NCBI GenBank assembly: GCA_021770755.1
Contig: JAETQI010000002.1
Location: 107,973-171,972, forward strand
Length of the DNA: 64,000 nt
Source of the DNA: Lachnospiraceae bacterium
GTDB taxonomy: Bacteria; Bacillota; Clostridia; Lachnospirales; Lachnospiraceae
Direction of reading: 5' to 3'
The position numbers were made by a program, and so were the translations under genes. Below the pieces are notes generated by a model. The model was given only the letters and a program-made list of their open reading frames with translations. It was not told the DNA's origin and did no database searches. Every line of letters begins with the position of its first letter. Within the stretch, counting starts at the first letter, position 1. Positions 54,366 through 63,937 of the stretch are shown here, piece after piece.

Positions 54366-56357
54366 TCACAGCCCGCCTGTCATCTCCTGTAGCTGTTTCT
54401 TGAGCTCCATCATCTTGTCGCGCAGCTCCATCGCCGCCTCAAAGTTGAGGTCGGCAGCCGCCTTGCGCATATTTTTCTCGACAGTATCGATCAGTTTTTT
54501 CAGTTCCTTCTCATTCATGGACTCGGGATCTTTTGCAAACTTCTGCTCTTCCTTTGCCACTGCCTTAGAGATGCTGATCAGGTCGCGCACCGCCTTCTTG
54601 ATCGTCTGCGGCGTGATGCCGTGCTCTTCGTTATATTTCTGCTGGATCGCGCGCCTTCTGGCGGTCTCGTCCAGCGTCACCTGCATGGAATCCGTGATCG
54701 TATCGGCGTACATGACTACATGCCCTTCTGCATTTCTCGCCGCCCGCCCGACAGTCTGGATCAGGGAGGTCGCAGAGCGCAGAAATCCCTCCTTGTCCGC
54801 ATCAAGAACCGCCACCAGCGATATCTCGGGTATATCGAGTCCTTCACGCAGCAGGTTGATGCCGACGAGCACGTCAAACACGTCAAGACGCATATCACGG
54901 ATGATCTGGGCGCGCTCGAGCGTGTCGATATCCGAGTGCAGATACTTCACACGGACACCCACCTCGGACATATATTTCGTCAGATCTTCCGCCATGCGCT
55001 TTGTCAGCGTCGTCACCAGCACTTTGTTGTGCTTTGCCGTCTCCGCGTTGATCCTCGCGATCAGATCGTCGATCTGCCCCTCCACAGGATGGATCTCGAT
55101 CTCCGGGTCGAGCAGTCCTGTCGGCCGGATGATCTGTTCCGTGCGCAGCAGCTCATGCTGTCTCTCATACTCATTGGGCGTCGCGGACACGAAGAGCATC
55201 TGGTCGATCTTCTCCTCAAACTCCTCAAACCGCAGCGGTCTGTTGTCCAGCGCGGACGGAAGACGGAAACCGTACTCTACGAGCGTGTTCTTCCGCGAGC
55301 GGTCGCCGGCGTACATGCCGCGGATCTGCGGGATCGTCATGTGCGACTCGTCGATGATGATCAGGAAATCATCCGTAAAGAAATCCATCAGACAGTACGG
55401 CGGTTCCCCCTCTTTGGTTCCGTTCAGATGCCTCGAGTAATTCTCGATCCCGGAGCAGAATCCGGTCTCGCGCAGCATTTCGATATCAAAGTTTGTCCGC
55501 TCCGACACCCGCTGCGCCTCGAGCAGCTTGTCCTCACTCTTAAAATAGCGCACGCGTTCCTTCATCTCCGCCTCGATGGCATCGCACGCCTTGGCGATCC
55601 GCTCCGGCGCGACGACATAGTGCGACGCAGGAAAGATCGTGGTGTGCTCCAGCGTGGCATTGACCTTGTTCGTGACCGGATCGACCTCCGCGATGCGGTC
55701 GATCTCATCACCGAAAAATTCCACCCGGATCCAGTATTCGCCGCCCTGTGCGGGGTGAATGTCAACCACATCGCCGTGTACGCGGAAACGCCCTCTGTCA
55801 AGCTCCATATCGTTGCGGTCATACTGCATCTCGATCAGGGCGCGTATCACCTCGTCCCTGTCCTTTGTCATGCCCGGCCGCAGGGATAACATCATCCCCT
55901 GATATTCGTCGGGACTTCCCAGACCATAGATGCAGGAAACGCTGGCGACGACCACGACATCCCTGCGTTCTGTCAGTGATGCTGTTGCAGACAGCCGCAG
56001 CTTGTCGATCTCGTCATTTACAGCGGAATCCTTTGCGATATAAGTGTCCGATGACGGGATATACGCCTCCGGCTGATAGTAATCGTAGTAGGACACAAAA
56101 TATTCTACCGCATTTTCAGGGAAAAATTCCTTGAATTCGCCATAGAGCTGCCCTGCAAGAGTCTTATTGTGCGCGATCACCAGAGTCGGCTTCTGCAGCG
56201 CCTGTATGATGTTTGCCATCGTGAAAGTCTTACCGGAACCTGTGACACCCAGCAAAGTCTGAAACTGGTTGCCTTCCTGAAAGCCCTTCACGAGCTCCGC
56301 GATCGCCTCGGGCTGGTCGCCCGTCGGCTGGTATTCACTGTGCAGTTTGAACAACAT
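54366..56357 (-). CDS. uvrB: Excinuclease ABC subunit B
   Basis: 663 residues. Helicase-like repair subunit that takes over damaged DNA from UvrA. Walker A GVTGSGKT (37-44), the beta-hairpin region [37 protein letters not shown] and a C-terminal UVR motif ([20 protein letters not shown]). The ATG has GGAGG about 12 nt upstream. No LexA-type box (GAAC-N4-GTTC) was seen before it. Confidence 0.97.
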   Translation of the reverse strand: MLFKLHSEYQPTGDQPEAIAELVKGFQEGNQFQTLLGVTGSGKTFTMANIIQALQKPTLVIAHNKTLAGQLYGEFKEFFPENAVEYFVSYYDYYQPEAYIPSSDTYIAKDSAVNDEIDKLRLSATASLTERRDVVVVASVSCIYGLGSPDEYQGMMLSLRPGMTKDRDEVIRALIEMQYDRNDMELDRGRFRVHGDVVDIHPAQGGEYWIRVEFFGDEIDRIAEVDPVTNKVNATLEHTTIFPASHYVVAPERIAKACDAIEAEMKERVRYFKSEDKLLEAQRVSERTNFDIEMLRETGFCSGIENYSRHLNGTKEGEPPYCLMDFFTDDFLIIIDESHMTIPQIRGMYAGDRSRKNTLVEYGFRLPSALDNRPLRFEEFEEKIDQMLFVSATPNEYERQHELLRTEQIIRPTGLLDPEIEIHPVEGQIDDLIARINAETAKHNKVLVTTLTKRMAEDLTKYMSEVGVRVKYLHSDIDTLERAQIIRDMRLDVFDVLVGINLLREGLDIPEISLVAVLDADKEGFLRSATSLIQTVGRAARNAEGHVVMYADTITDSMQVTLDETARRRAIQQKYNEEHGITPQTIKKAVRDLISISKAVAKEEQKFAKDPESMNEKELKKLIDTVEKNMRKAAADLNFEAAMELRDKMMELKKQLQEMTGGL

Positions 56358-56424
56358 AAGACAAAATCACCTCCATGATTTTAATGTGAATAAAGTATCC
56401 GCATCAACCCCAAAAGTACTTTTG

Positions 56425-56453
56425 ATTATAACACACGAACTTGTCTTTGTACA
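56425..56453 (-). promoter_or_regulatory. Promoter of uvrB
   Basis: Minus strand: TATAAT (56425-56430) and TGTACA (56448-56453) with a 17-nt spacer, about 70 nt upstream of the uvrB ATG. Confidence 0.55.
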
Positions 56454-56457
56454 GAGA

Positions 56458-56675
56458 AAAGAAGATATTTTCGGAACTTTTGTTTGTCACCTGTTATTAT
56501 TTCCTTGTATACGCAGTTTCTCAAAGATACAGATTTCCCCTGCTTCTCCGGCAGGCACTTCCCTCCCTTTCTGGTCCAGAATCCGCATATCCACACCTTT
56601 TACCGTTGCAACGGTAATAAATAGCGCACACCATGATATCCAGCCTTTTTATCTCCACTATCCTCCATCATACAA
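56458..56675. other. Gene-free stretch upstream of uvrB
   Basis: No gene with a ribosome site. It contains one copy of a 24-nt imperfect direct repeat (56580-56603). On the minus strand a short open stretch (GVDMRILDQKGREVPAGEAG) faintly recalls an adenylate-forming enzyme motif, too short to call a pseudogene. Confidence 0.35.
56580..56603. repeat. 24-nt imperfect direct repeat, copy 1
   Basis: Matches 57681-57704 at 21 of 24 positions. The two copies flank the PD-(D/E)XK-like gene at distances of about 130 nt on each side. Confidence 0.5.
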
Positions 56676-56707
56676 AATCCCCAGGGAAATCATATTCCTT
56701 GGGGATT
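56676..56707 (-). terminator. Terminator of the PD-(D/E)XK-like gene
   Basis: Minus strand: AATCCCC...GGGGATT stem extended by GGAA/TTCC (56677-56688 with 56695-56706), then TTTT, about 30 nt after the stop codon. Confidence 0.75.
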
Positions 56708-56735
56708 GACATCAAATATCTTATTTTCATTTACG

Positions 56736-57554
56736 TTATTTACCCATAGCTGTACGCATTGGTATTATCTGATCCAATGTACAATTTAATTCTCTTATAA
56801 TAGTATCATTGTCCTTACCAGCCATAAGAGCGCTTACTATTTGAGCCATCATATTTCGTTCTTCTTCAACTTTTTTATTTACCTCTGGTTTCATCAATTC
56901 CATCAATGCCGATGCCATAATATCATCCTCCTTTATCTTTTCAAACAACTTTACGTTTGCAGACGAAAGTACATCTACGACGGTCTCTGCAAGCCGCTTG
57001 TTCTCGCCTTGTGGCATAGCATAGGCCGTAGATATAACATCCCTTGCTTTCGATTCTGTCAGCTTGTCAGTAAGGGCAGATAACCATCTGAAATTGTCAT
57101 TATCAATCTCTTCTGTTATTATAACCTGACATTTGATAAACTGCAGATCAGAAATATCATAAATGCCCTGGTGTCTCCTGCTATATCGGATACCCTGTCT
57201 GTCAAACCATTTAAGCAGATTGAAATGGCTCTTGCTGACAACCATAGATAATGTAACATCCATAGTCCTGTGTCTATCGTAATAATAGTACACATATGAC
57301 ATGGCCTGATACAGCCCATATTCATTGTACCCATGATCCGTCGGACTTTTGTATTCAAGGATATTGTTGTCTCCGAAAAATTCGCCTATATGATTATCTA
57401 TTTTTACATCAGATGATTTATGAATAATCAGCAGATCCACCCTAAGCGGATCTACATTCAAATTATGTTCATCATGGAACTCTAATGCCGGATTGTCTCT
57501 AAGTTCCAAACGCATTGCGGCACAAAACGCCGGATGCCATTCTGTCTTTTCCAT
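56736..57554 (-). CDS. PD-(D/E)XK nuclease-like protein, Rpn-type
   Basis: 272 residues from ATG 57554 (GAGGTGG upstream). The N-terminal part has a PD-(D/E)XK-like core: RVDLLII, then an acidic residue and lysine in ILEYKSP, followed by YGLYQAMSYVYYY. The C-terminal third is helical and charged, ending with MAGKDNDTIIRELNCTLDQI, which recalls the tails of Rpn/PD-(D/E)XK transposase-family proteins. Its AT content is visibly higher than the neighbours. Function unknown; a recombination-promoting nuclease or a defence-type protein are possibilities. Confidence 0.6.
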   Translation of the reverse strand: MEKTEWHPAFCAAMRLELRDNPALEFHDEHNLNVDPLRVDLLIIHKSSDVKIDNHIGEFFGDNNILEYKSPTDHGYNEYGLYQAMSYVYYYYDRHRTMDVTLSMVVSKSHFNLLKWFDRQGIRYSRRHQGIYDISDLQFIKCQVIITEEIDNDNFRWLSALTDKLTESKARDVISTAYAMPQGENKRLAETVVDVLSSANVKLFEKIKEDDIMASALMELMKPEVNKKVEEERNMMAQIVSALMAGKDNDTIIRELNCTLDQIIPMRTAMGK

Positions 57555-57680
57555 CGAGCCCACCTCTTCACCATTGTATTTCAATTTTACCACATTTAGC
57601 AATATTGCACAATCTGATTTTTGCTCCTATTATTTCAAATGCTCTGCCTCTGTCCACTACGTCACTATTAGCATATACCC

Positions 57681-57704
57681 AATCCGGATACCCACACCCT
57701 TTAC
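57681..57704. repeat. 24-nt imperfect direct repeat, copy 2
   Basis: Second copy of the repeat at 56580-56603 (21/24 identical). It lies between the PD-(D/E)XK-like gene and the uvrB relic. The rest of 57555-57790 shows no gene. Confidence 0.5.
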
Positions 57705-57790
57705 CGGACGGTACGCCCCACCGGCCAGAACTTCCCCGCCGTTACGGGCAGGCAGAAGCGGGGGCAAATCGGAGCTGCCCCTGTCGCTTA

Positions 57791-57884
57791 CCCCGCGAGG
57801 GTCTGATTGTGCGCGATCACCAGAGTCGGCTTCTGCAGTGCCTGTATGATATCTGCCATCGTGAAGGTCTTGCCGGAGCCTGTT
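57791..57884 (-). pseudogene. Relic of a second uvrB (Walker A region)
   Basis: Colinear with 56151-56244 inside uvrB (offset 1640): about 76 of 83 bases match over 57801-57883. It reads [19 protein letters not shown] on the minus strand and continues in frame to LAG before a stop, corresponding to UvrB residues 39-69. Most differences are synonymous; the protein changes are N to D and K to Q. It begins 7 nt from the carboxylesterase stop codon. No other uvrB segment is present nearby. Confidence 0.85.
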
Positions 57885-57890
57885 CGGATC

Positions 57891-59270
57891 CTACTCGCCA
57901 ACCGCCTTGTTTGTCAGCATGGTGTAATTGAGTTTTGCCATGCTGACACCGCCCATGTGTGTCTCCTTCTCTCCCAGACGCAGCACCTTATTCTGCCCCT
58001 TTTCCACCGGCAGCCACCTGGTCAGGCCCGTCCCGTTCGGGTCACCGGTCCTGGCAAAGTTCGTCAGATACGTACTCATCTGACGGCTGAGCGCATAATC
58101 CTTGTCCGTCATCGGACGCCAGCAGTTCTTCAAGGTTCCAAACCAGTACCACAGATCGCTGCTGTGCCATGCCCCGTTCTCGTCACCGGGAAGCATTCTG
58201 TCAAAAAACCAGGCATAGCTTAGCTGCTTTCCCTGATCAGCCTGCTGGCGGCACCAGTCTTTTGCCATTTTGAAGATAAATGGCGGCATGACATCGTGGC
58301 TGGTAGAGCCCATCATGTACGGAATATTTTTCTGCTCCCCGCTCTGCGCCGACTCCACAGAACTTTTGGTGAGCAGGCAGGAATCCATACACGGCCCCAT
58401 CATCTGTGACATCCTGGGCTGGGCAGCTTTCTCCTCCTGCCATGCTGCAAACAGCTTCTCCGGGCTGATCTTGCGAAACGCAGCCAGCGAGCTGCAGCCG
58501 GCACGCTCCATCACCTTCTGCCAAAACGGGTACTGCTTGTCGTAAGGCGCCGCTACGGGAAGCATTTTGCTGACACCGCCGCCGCTGCTCATAACCGCCT
58601 TGGCGAACAGATCATCCGTCAGCGGGCTGACACAGAGCAACTGCACGCTCATCGCCCCGGCACTCTGCCCCATGACTGTCACGTTCCCGGCATCTCCGCC
58701 AAAAGCGCCAATGTTTCTCTGAACCCACTTTAACGCAGCGATCTGGTCAAACAACCCGTAATTTCCGCAGTGCCCCGCCTCCCCGGCAAGCTCGGGCAGA
58801 CACAGAAATCCCATCGGGCCAAGGCGGTAGTTGATCGTCACGGCAACAACGCCCTGCGTCGGCCACACCGGACCGTCAAAATGTTTCTCATGTCCGCATC
58901 CGCCTGTAAAACCGCCGCCATGAATGTAGAGCAGCACCGGCAGCTTGCTGTCCGGCGAAGCATCCGCCGGTGTCCATATATTCAGGAACAGACAGTCCTC
59001 ATCGTAAGCATACTGCTCACCTTTGCGAAACTCGTTGTAATAAAAAGCTTTCTCCGGCACAGCCGCCTCGTCGTAAAAAGCTCTCGGCTGATAGCTGCAG
59101 GCGCCATATCTGGCAGCATCATACACTCCGTCCCAGCGCTCCACAACCTGCGGATACGCCCACCGTCCCGCCGTCGCAAAACGGATCCCCTTAAAGGAGA
59201 CTACGCCCGGATACTGGCAGGAAGTTCCCCTGATCTCACCACAAGGTGTCATTATCTGTTCCTTTATCAT
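57891..59270 (-). CDS. Type B carboxylesterase
   Basis: 459 residues, alpha/beta hydrolase. HGGGF (117-121, oxyanion hole), GQSAG (201-205, nucleophile S203), [11 protein letters not shown] (91-101) and [10 protein letters not shown]. No signal peptide, so it acts in the cytoplasm. The 4-nt overlap with the sugar symporter gene upstream suggests it removes ester groups from an imported acylated oligosaccharide. Substrate is inferred from context. Confidence 0.88.
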   Translation of the reverse strand: MIKEQIMTPCGEIRGTSCQYPGVVSFKGIRFATAGRWAYPQVVERWDGVYDAARYGACSYQPRAFYDEAAVPEKAFYYNEFRKGEQYAYDEDCLFLNIWTPADASPDSKLPVLLYIHGGGFTGGCGHEKHFDGPVWPTQGVVAVTINYRLGPMGFLCLPELAGEAGHCGNYGLFDQIAALKWVQRNIGAFGGDAGNVTVMGQSAGAMSVQLLCVSPLTDDLFAKAVMSSGGGVSKMLPVAAPYDKQYPFWQKVMERAGCSSLAAFRKISPEKLFAAWQEEKAAQPRMSQMMGPCMDSCLLTKSSVESAQSGEQKNIPYMMGSTSHDVMPPFIFKMAKDWCRQQADQGKQLSYAWFFDRMLPGDENGAWHSSDLWYWFGTLKNCWRPMTDKDYALSRQMSTYLTNFARTGDPNGTGLTRWLPVEKGQNKVLRLGEKETHMGGVSMAKLNYTMLTNKAVGE

Positions 59271-60643
59271 ACTGCTTCCTCCTCTGCATGTTTTCTTTCC
59301 AGTTCCTCATGAATCTTCGCACTCTGTTCCTTTTTCAGATTAAAGATCAGTCCGAGTCCGACACAGATCAGGATACATGCGATCAGCGGCACTGCCGTAA
59401 CCAGATATCGGATACGCCCGGCAACCTCTGCCGTCTGCTGATTCACACCGGACACATAGCCGATCAGCCCCAGGGAATAGCTGGCAAATGCAGATGCCAG
59501 GGCACTTCCGATCTTCCGGGAGAAGGTGTAGATCGAGTAGATCGATCCGTTTGCCCGCTGTCCAAACTTATATTCATGGTACTCGATACAATCCGAGACG
59601 ATCGCCCAGCAATTGAGTGCATAACACATCGGTCCGATCACTGCCACCGCATTGATCGCCAGATAAACCCACGGGTTCCCGATCGGGACAAAGAACAGCA
59701 GCGCACTGAGCGCGACACCTCCTATGCACGGGTACAGCACAGAGCCAACTTTTCCGAACCTGCGCACCAGCTTTGGGATCAGCGGAAAGATGAGCAGCAT
59801 CAGCGGCATCGTGATCAGGGTTGCAAAAGTTATGATCGAAGTATCATGATAGTATTCCTTGAACATGTAGGACGATATCTGTCCAAATCCCGTGTTGTAA
59901 AACAAAAATCCGATCGCCGCTACCATACAGCCGATCAGCGGACGGTTACCCATACAGTTTTTCAAAACCTCGCTGTACTTGTATGTATCCTTTTTGACTT
60001 CATAATGAATGCGCTCCGTGCTGCCCGCCAGCAGGATCGTGTATGCCAGGATACTGCCCAGGCCAAAGATGACCGCGATCACGAAAAACGCCATGGGAAC
60101 CGGGTTGGTGTCCTTGTCATAGATGAACTGCGGGACGAGGGACAGAAGGATCCCCACGATCGCACCCCCGAAGGAACGTGCGCGGGAGAGCTTGGCATTT
60201 TCAACCGGATCGGAAGTGATCACCGTCGCCAGCGAACCATATGGCATCGAGGCGCCAGTGTAACACATTCCGTATGCAATGTAGGCAAAACACACCCACG
60301 CGTGTTTCCAGAGATCGGCAAATCCTGACACATTGGTGAAACAGAGCACCCCGCTCAATGCCAGCGGCAGCATGAACAGTTTGATATAGGGTTTGAACCG
60401 GTCCCCGCTCTTCCCCAGCATATGCCGGTCCGGTATTGACCCCATCAGCGGGTCATTGATCGCGTCCCATATTCTTGCGATCAGGAACAGTGTTCCCATG
60501 AAATAAGTACTGACACCCAGCACATAGGTGCAGAACACAAGAAAATACGCATCGACATACAGATTTACAAAACTGCCTCCCACATCTCCGAACAGATAGC
60601 ATATCTGATCCTTGACGCCAAACTTCTTTTTCTTTTTTTCCAT
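59267..60643 (-). CDS. GPH-family sugar:cation symporter (MelB/XynP-like)
   Basis: 458 residues from ATG 60643 (AAAGGA 6 nt upstream). Twelve spans; GVKDQICYLFGDVGGSF at the N-terminus, DAINDPLMGSIPDR (the cation-site aspartates) and ANGSIYSIYTFSRKIGSALA late in the protein are typical of glycoside-pentoside-hexuronide transporters. It probably imports the glycoside used by the esterase and GH31 enzyme. Divergent from the AraC gene. Confidence 0.9.
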   Translation of the reverse strand: MEKKKKKFGVKDQICYLFGDVGGSFVNLYVDAYFLVFCTYVLGVSTYFMGTLFLIARIWDAINDPLMGSIPDRHMLGKSGDRFKPYIKLFMLPLALSGVLCFTNVSGFADLWKHAWVCFAYIAYGMCYTGASMPYGSLATVITSDPVENAKLSRARSFGGAIVGILLSLVPQFIYDKDTNPVPMAFFVIAVIFGLGSILAYTILLAGSTERIHYEVKKDTYKYSEVLKNCMGNRPLIGCMVAAIGFLFYNTGFGQISSYMFKEYYHDTSIITFATLITMPLMLLIFPLIPKLVRRFGKVGSVLYPCIGGVALSALLFFVPIGNPWVYLAINAVAVIGPMCYALNCWAIVSDCIEYHEYKFGQRANGSIYSIYTFSRKIGSALASAFASYSLGLIGYVSGVNQQTAEVAGRIRYLVTAVPLIACILICVGLGLIFNLKKEQSAKIHEELERKHAEEEAV

Positions 60644-60709
60644 GTTGATTCCTTTCTGGCAATCTGCACAAAAGCACCATTGCCTTTTACTATTTTTTGT
60701 GATATTTTT

Positions 60710-60715
60710 ATTATA
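60710..60715 (-). promoter_or_regulatory. -10 element of the symporter-esterase operon
   Basis: Perfect TATAAT on the minus strand, about 65 nt before the symporter ATG. The -35 position at 17-nt spacing reads TTTTCT, a poor match, as expected for an activator-dependent promoter. Confidence 0.5.
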
Positions 60716-60723
60716 AGGAATCT

Positions 60724-60768
60724 GAATCACATAGAAAATGATAATTACGGGAATTTATATTGTGATTC
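60724..60768. promoter_or_regulatory. Inverted repeat, candidate AraC-regulator operator
   Basis: GAATCACA (60724-60731) and its exact complement TGTGATTC (60761-60768), 29 nt apart, in the divergent gap between symporter and regulator genes. The left half lies just upstream of the symporter -10, overlapping the expected -35 area. Confidence 0.45.
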
Positions 60769-60806
60769 CGGTAAACAAATGAAAAAAGCCCTGGGAGGTG
60801 CAAAAA

Positions 60807-61784
60807 ATGCGGATCCGCTCATTTGATATCTATGAACTGCTCATGGGAAACGCCGACTCGGCAGACTACCGGCAATATCGGGAATCCTTTCTCTCCTCGC
60901 CGCCGGAACAGCGAATGCAGCTCAAAGAAAGCTATATCCAGCAGCTCAAAGCGCAGGGTGTGTTCAACATATATCAGGAGCTCAAGATGCAGTCCCAGTT
61001 TGTAGAAGCACACCGGGATATCAGCACGCACGGCGACACAGTCCAGCTTCACAGCCACTCTTTCTACGAACTGCTGTATATCTGTTCAGGAAAGACAGAA
61101 TATCTGCTTGGCACAGAACGGTGCGAGATTCAGCAAGGAGATGTCATCATCATTCCACCCAATCTCAGCCACCGCCCGCTCTTCACCATGTATATGGACG
61201 ACCAAAAATACGAGCGCATTGCGGTCTGGCTCAGCACAGCCTTCGCTGATTCCTGCAAAGATCTGCTGTCCGAGTTCTCAGAGAGCCATATCCTGCATTT
61301 TGGCAACGGACACTGGAATGCCATGTACGACTACTTCAGCCGGATCTACACAGAGTCAAGCCAGCAGCGCAAAGCTTACGAAAACGTTCTATACGGAAAT
61401 GCACTCGCGCTGATGGCATTGTTGTCGCGCGCGCTTTCGAGCGAGACACATCAAACTGCAGAAAAGGGGGAACTGCTGGACGATGTCATTTATTTCATCG
61501 ATATCCATCTGAGTGAAAAAATATCTCTGGAAGAGACAGCACGCTATTTTTATGTGAGCCAGAGCACACTCAGCAAACTTTTCCGCAGCCGCTTAAATGA
61601 AAGCTTTTACCAGTACGTCACACAGCGCCGCCTGATCGCCGCAAAACAGTTGGTTGACAGGGGACTGTCATTGAATCAGGCCAGTGAGCAGGCTGGCTTC
61701 TGTGACTATGCCGCGTTTTACCGCGCCTTTAAGAAGGAGTACATGGTCTCTCCGATCCAATACAAGGAGCTGATCCGCCAGTGA
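60807..61784 (+). CDS. AraC-family transcriptional regulator
   Basis: 325 residues from ATG 60807 (GGGAGG 8 nt upstream; a GTG nine bases earlier overlaps that site). An N-terminal cupin-type sensing domain (LHSHSFYELLYICSGK...QQGDVIIIPPNLSH) and a C-terminal double HTH (ISLEETARYFYVSQSTLSKLFR; LNQASEQAGFCDYAAFYRAFKK). It should control the flanking symporter-esterase and GH31 genes in response to the imported sugar. Confidence 0.9.
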   Translation: MRIRSFDIYELLMGNADSADYRQYRESFLSSPPEQRMQLKESYIQQLKAQGVFNIYQELKMQSQFVEAHRDISTHGDTVQLHSHSFYELLYICSGKTEYLLGTERCEIQQGDVIIIPPNLSHRPLFTMYMDDQKYERIAVWLSTAFADSCKDLLSEFSESHILHFGNGHWNAMYDYFSRIYTESSQQRKAYENVLYGNALALMALLSRALSSETHQTAEKGELLDDVIYFIDIHLSEKISLEETARYFYVSQSTLSKLFRSRLNESFYQYVTQRRLIAAKQLVDRGLSLNQASEQAGFCDYAAFYRAFKKEYMVSPIQYKELIRQ

Positions 61785-61803
61785 CGGTGTTTTTGCCGCG
61801 CCA

Positions 61804-63867
61804 TCACTGCGCCAGCAGCACATATCTGAAACATTCCTCCATTCCCGACACATGCATCTTTCCAGTCTCATCCACCGAGATCCGGATCCTGCCAAACCCC
61901 TTCTTCTCGTGATCATATGTGGCAAAATCATCTTCATACAGCACAAAGCTGCCCGCCTTTTTCCCGAAATGCTTCACATGCATACGAAACACCGTATCCT
62001 CCCGCACGCACTGCACAGGCTCCGCAAACGGCACGACCGCGCCGTCGCGCACATACACCGGTATCTTCTCGACATCAGCACTGATATGAAACTGCCTCCC
62101 GCCAGCGATCTCCTCACCGCTGAACAGGTCATACCACGTTCCGCCCGGAAGGTATCCCACGCGTTCCCCCTTCTGCGCCGCCGTGAGCGGACAGACCACC
62201 ATATCCTTTCCAAAGAAATACTCGTCATCGATATTGCGTACCTGCAGATCATGCGGATACTCCATGCAGAGCGGGCGGATCGGCGGGATACCTTTTTGAT
62301 GATACTCCACAAATGCACTGTACAGGTAGGGCAGCAGGGACATGCGAAGTTCAAAGAGCCGCCTGCAGGCATCCGTATAATACTCTGCCTCCTCCATTTC
62401 TATACCGGCCAGATTTTTTCCAATGTCCGTCTGCTTCCAGGGCGGACTGGGAATGCGCCAGCCGTTGATCAGCGCCTGTGCGGAAAAGCATACCGTCTGC
62501 ATCCTGCGCAGCAGGTCTTCGCCGTTTGCGCAGTCGCGCACCTCCGGCGACCACAACAGCCCGGAAAAAGGCGCTGTCACGACTCCCCTGATAAACTCCT
62601 CATGCCGGTACAGATCAGAATACAGCACAAAAGGCAGCGGCGCGGCCAGCGCACCCGACGAGCGCACCTGTGACAGCGTCCTGATATTTCTCTCCCGGAA
62701 TGCCTGCTCCATCATCTGCTGGTACAGTATTCCGATCGCGCTGTGCATCTGCTCCCCGTCCATTCCCGACGGGAACTGGGACGCGTCGGGAAACGACCAG
62801 TTGGAGGGATTAAAGTCCGAGTTGTCGCACTCGTCCAGCTTAAATCCCGTGACGCCTTTGTCGATCAGATGCTCCTGATGCCATTTTCGGAAGACCTGCT
62901 GCGCCTCCGGCAGCGCCAGGTCAGGAACCAGTCCGTTCCACACCTCATAGTCGCCGCTGTGATCCTGCAGGCTGTCATAGATCTCCGCCGCCGGATACAC
63001 GAACGCATGCTCCCACAGATTCACATGAAAATCCTTTTCCTGTAAGGATTTCAGCATTGCATCCGGCTCCGGGAACAGATAGCTCCAGTCAAAAGTACAG
63101 GAATACGAATGGGAATGCCAGCCAGGTTCCACGCCGATCACGTCGATCGGAATATGCTCTTCGCGGAAAGAATCCGCAAGCCTGACAAGGCTCTCCCCGT
63201 CACTGCCTCCATACGCCCGGTACCAGATGCCAAGTCCCCACATCGGCGGCACGTAGCCCCCGCCGGAGAAGAGATTGTACCGCTGTACGACTTCCATGAT
63301 GTTTCCGGCAAAAACATAGAGATCTACTCCTTCTGCCGACGGAATATCAATGATAACCTGTCTGGTCTCATTTGATCTTTTCAGTGCATACAGGGCTGAT
63401 TCGCTGAACTCCTTATGCGGCTGGTTCACTTCTTTTTTCTGTGCCGACGCACCCTTCCCGGCGTTCGTTCCCATGGAGAACGTCACATACCGATAGGTAT
63501 CGACAAACAGCCCGTAGCCTGCTGTCGAGATGTAAAACGGCACTGGTGCGTGGCTCTCTCCGGTGTCCATCCGCGGATCCGAGTTAACCTTGACATAACG
63601 TCTCCTGCCCGCGTAATTCATGCTTAAAAGCTGCAGGCCAAATCCATAAATATCCTCATCGGAATCCATCGGACAGGTAACCGTAACACCGCGCCGGCGG
63701 ACCTGACATGCCAGCCGGCTGATGATATCCGGCATCGGTTCATCTGCCGTTTCTCCCATCTGTTCCAGTCCGTCAAAACAAATCTCTGATTTCCGCATGG
63801 AAACCGGGGTATGCTCCTCCGGCGTTCCATATGATATTTTCCATATACCCTTGGCAATCTGTTCCAT
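61804..63867 (-). CDS. Glycoside hydrolase family 31
   Basis: 687 residues, cytoplasmic (no signal peptide). Beta-sandwich N-domain, then a TIM barrel with PPMWGLGIWYRAYGG (207-221), IPIDVIGVEPGWH (239-251), HVNLWEHAF and the nucleophile block GFKLDECD (341-348, D345). The last is a variant of the usual KTD in alpha-xylosidases and alpha-glucosidases. C-terminal beta domains follow. With the symporter and esterase it probably hydrolyses an alpha-linked glycoside; substrate specificity is uncertain. AGGA is 7 nt before the ATG. Confidence 0.85.
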   Translation of the reverse strand: MEQIAKGIWKISYGTPEEHTPVSMRKSEICFDGLEQMGETADEPMPDIISRLACQVRRRGVTVTCPMDSDEDIYGFGLQLLSMNYAGRRRYVKVNSDPRMDTGESHAPVPFYISTAGYGLFVDTYRYVTFSMGTNAGKGASAQKKEVNQPHKEFSESALYALKRSNETRQVIIDIPSAEGVDLYVFAGNIMEVVQRYNLFSGGGYVPPMWGLGIWYRAYGGSDGESLVRLADSFREEHIPIDVIGVEPGWHSHSYSCTFDWSYLFPEPDAMLKSLQEKDFHVNLWEHAFVYPAAEIYDSLQDHSGDYEVWNGLVPDLALPEAQQVFRKWHQEHLIDKGVTGFKLDECDNSDFNPSNWSFPDASQFPSGMDGEQMHSAIGILYQQMMEQAFRERNIRTLSQVRSSGALAAPLPFVLYSDLYRHEEFIRGVVTAPFSGLLWSPEVRDCANGEDLLRRMQTVCFSAQALINGWRIPSPPWKQTDIGKNLAGIEMEEAEYYTDACRRLFELRMSLLPYLYSAFVEYHQKGIPPIRPLCMEYPHDLQVRNIDDEYFFGKDMVVCPLTAAQKGERVGYLPGGTWYDLFSGEEIAGGRQFHISADVEKIPVYVRDGAVVPFAEPVQCVREDTVFRMHVKHFGKKAGSFVLYEDDFATYDHEKKGFGRIRISVDETGKMHVSGMEECFRYVLLAQ

Positions 63868-63937
63868 TTCTTTATCCTTTCATGCTAGTATAACCCGCAC
63901 TAAATAACCCTATGTTTCGCTTGTCTATTTTCCTGAT

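Noticed and set aside
54112-55889. Long plus-strand open frames opposite uvrA and uvrB
   Set aside because: Shadows of strongly conserved uvrA/uvrB on the minus strand; no recognisable domain or ribosome site.
56425-56500. Possible SOS (LexA) box upstream of uvrB
   Set aside because: Single GAAC and GTTC half-sites occur but no GAAC-N4-GTTC arrangement was found near the promoter.
56500-56625. Minus-strand fragment resembling an adenylate-forming enzyme motif
   Set aside because: Only about 20 residues look family-like, with no other motif and early stops; insufficient to call a pseudogene.
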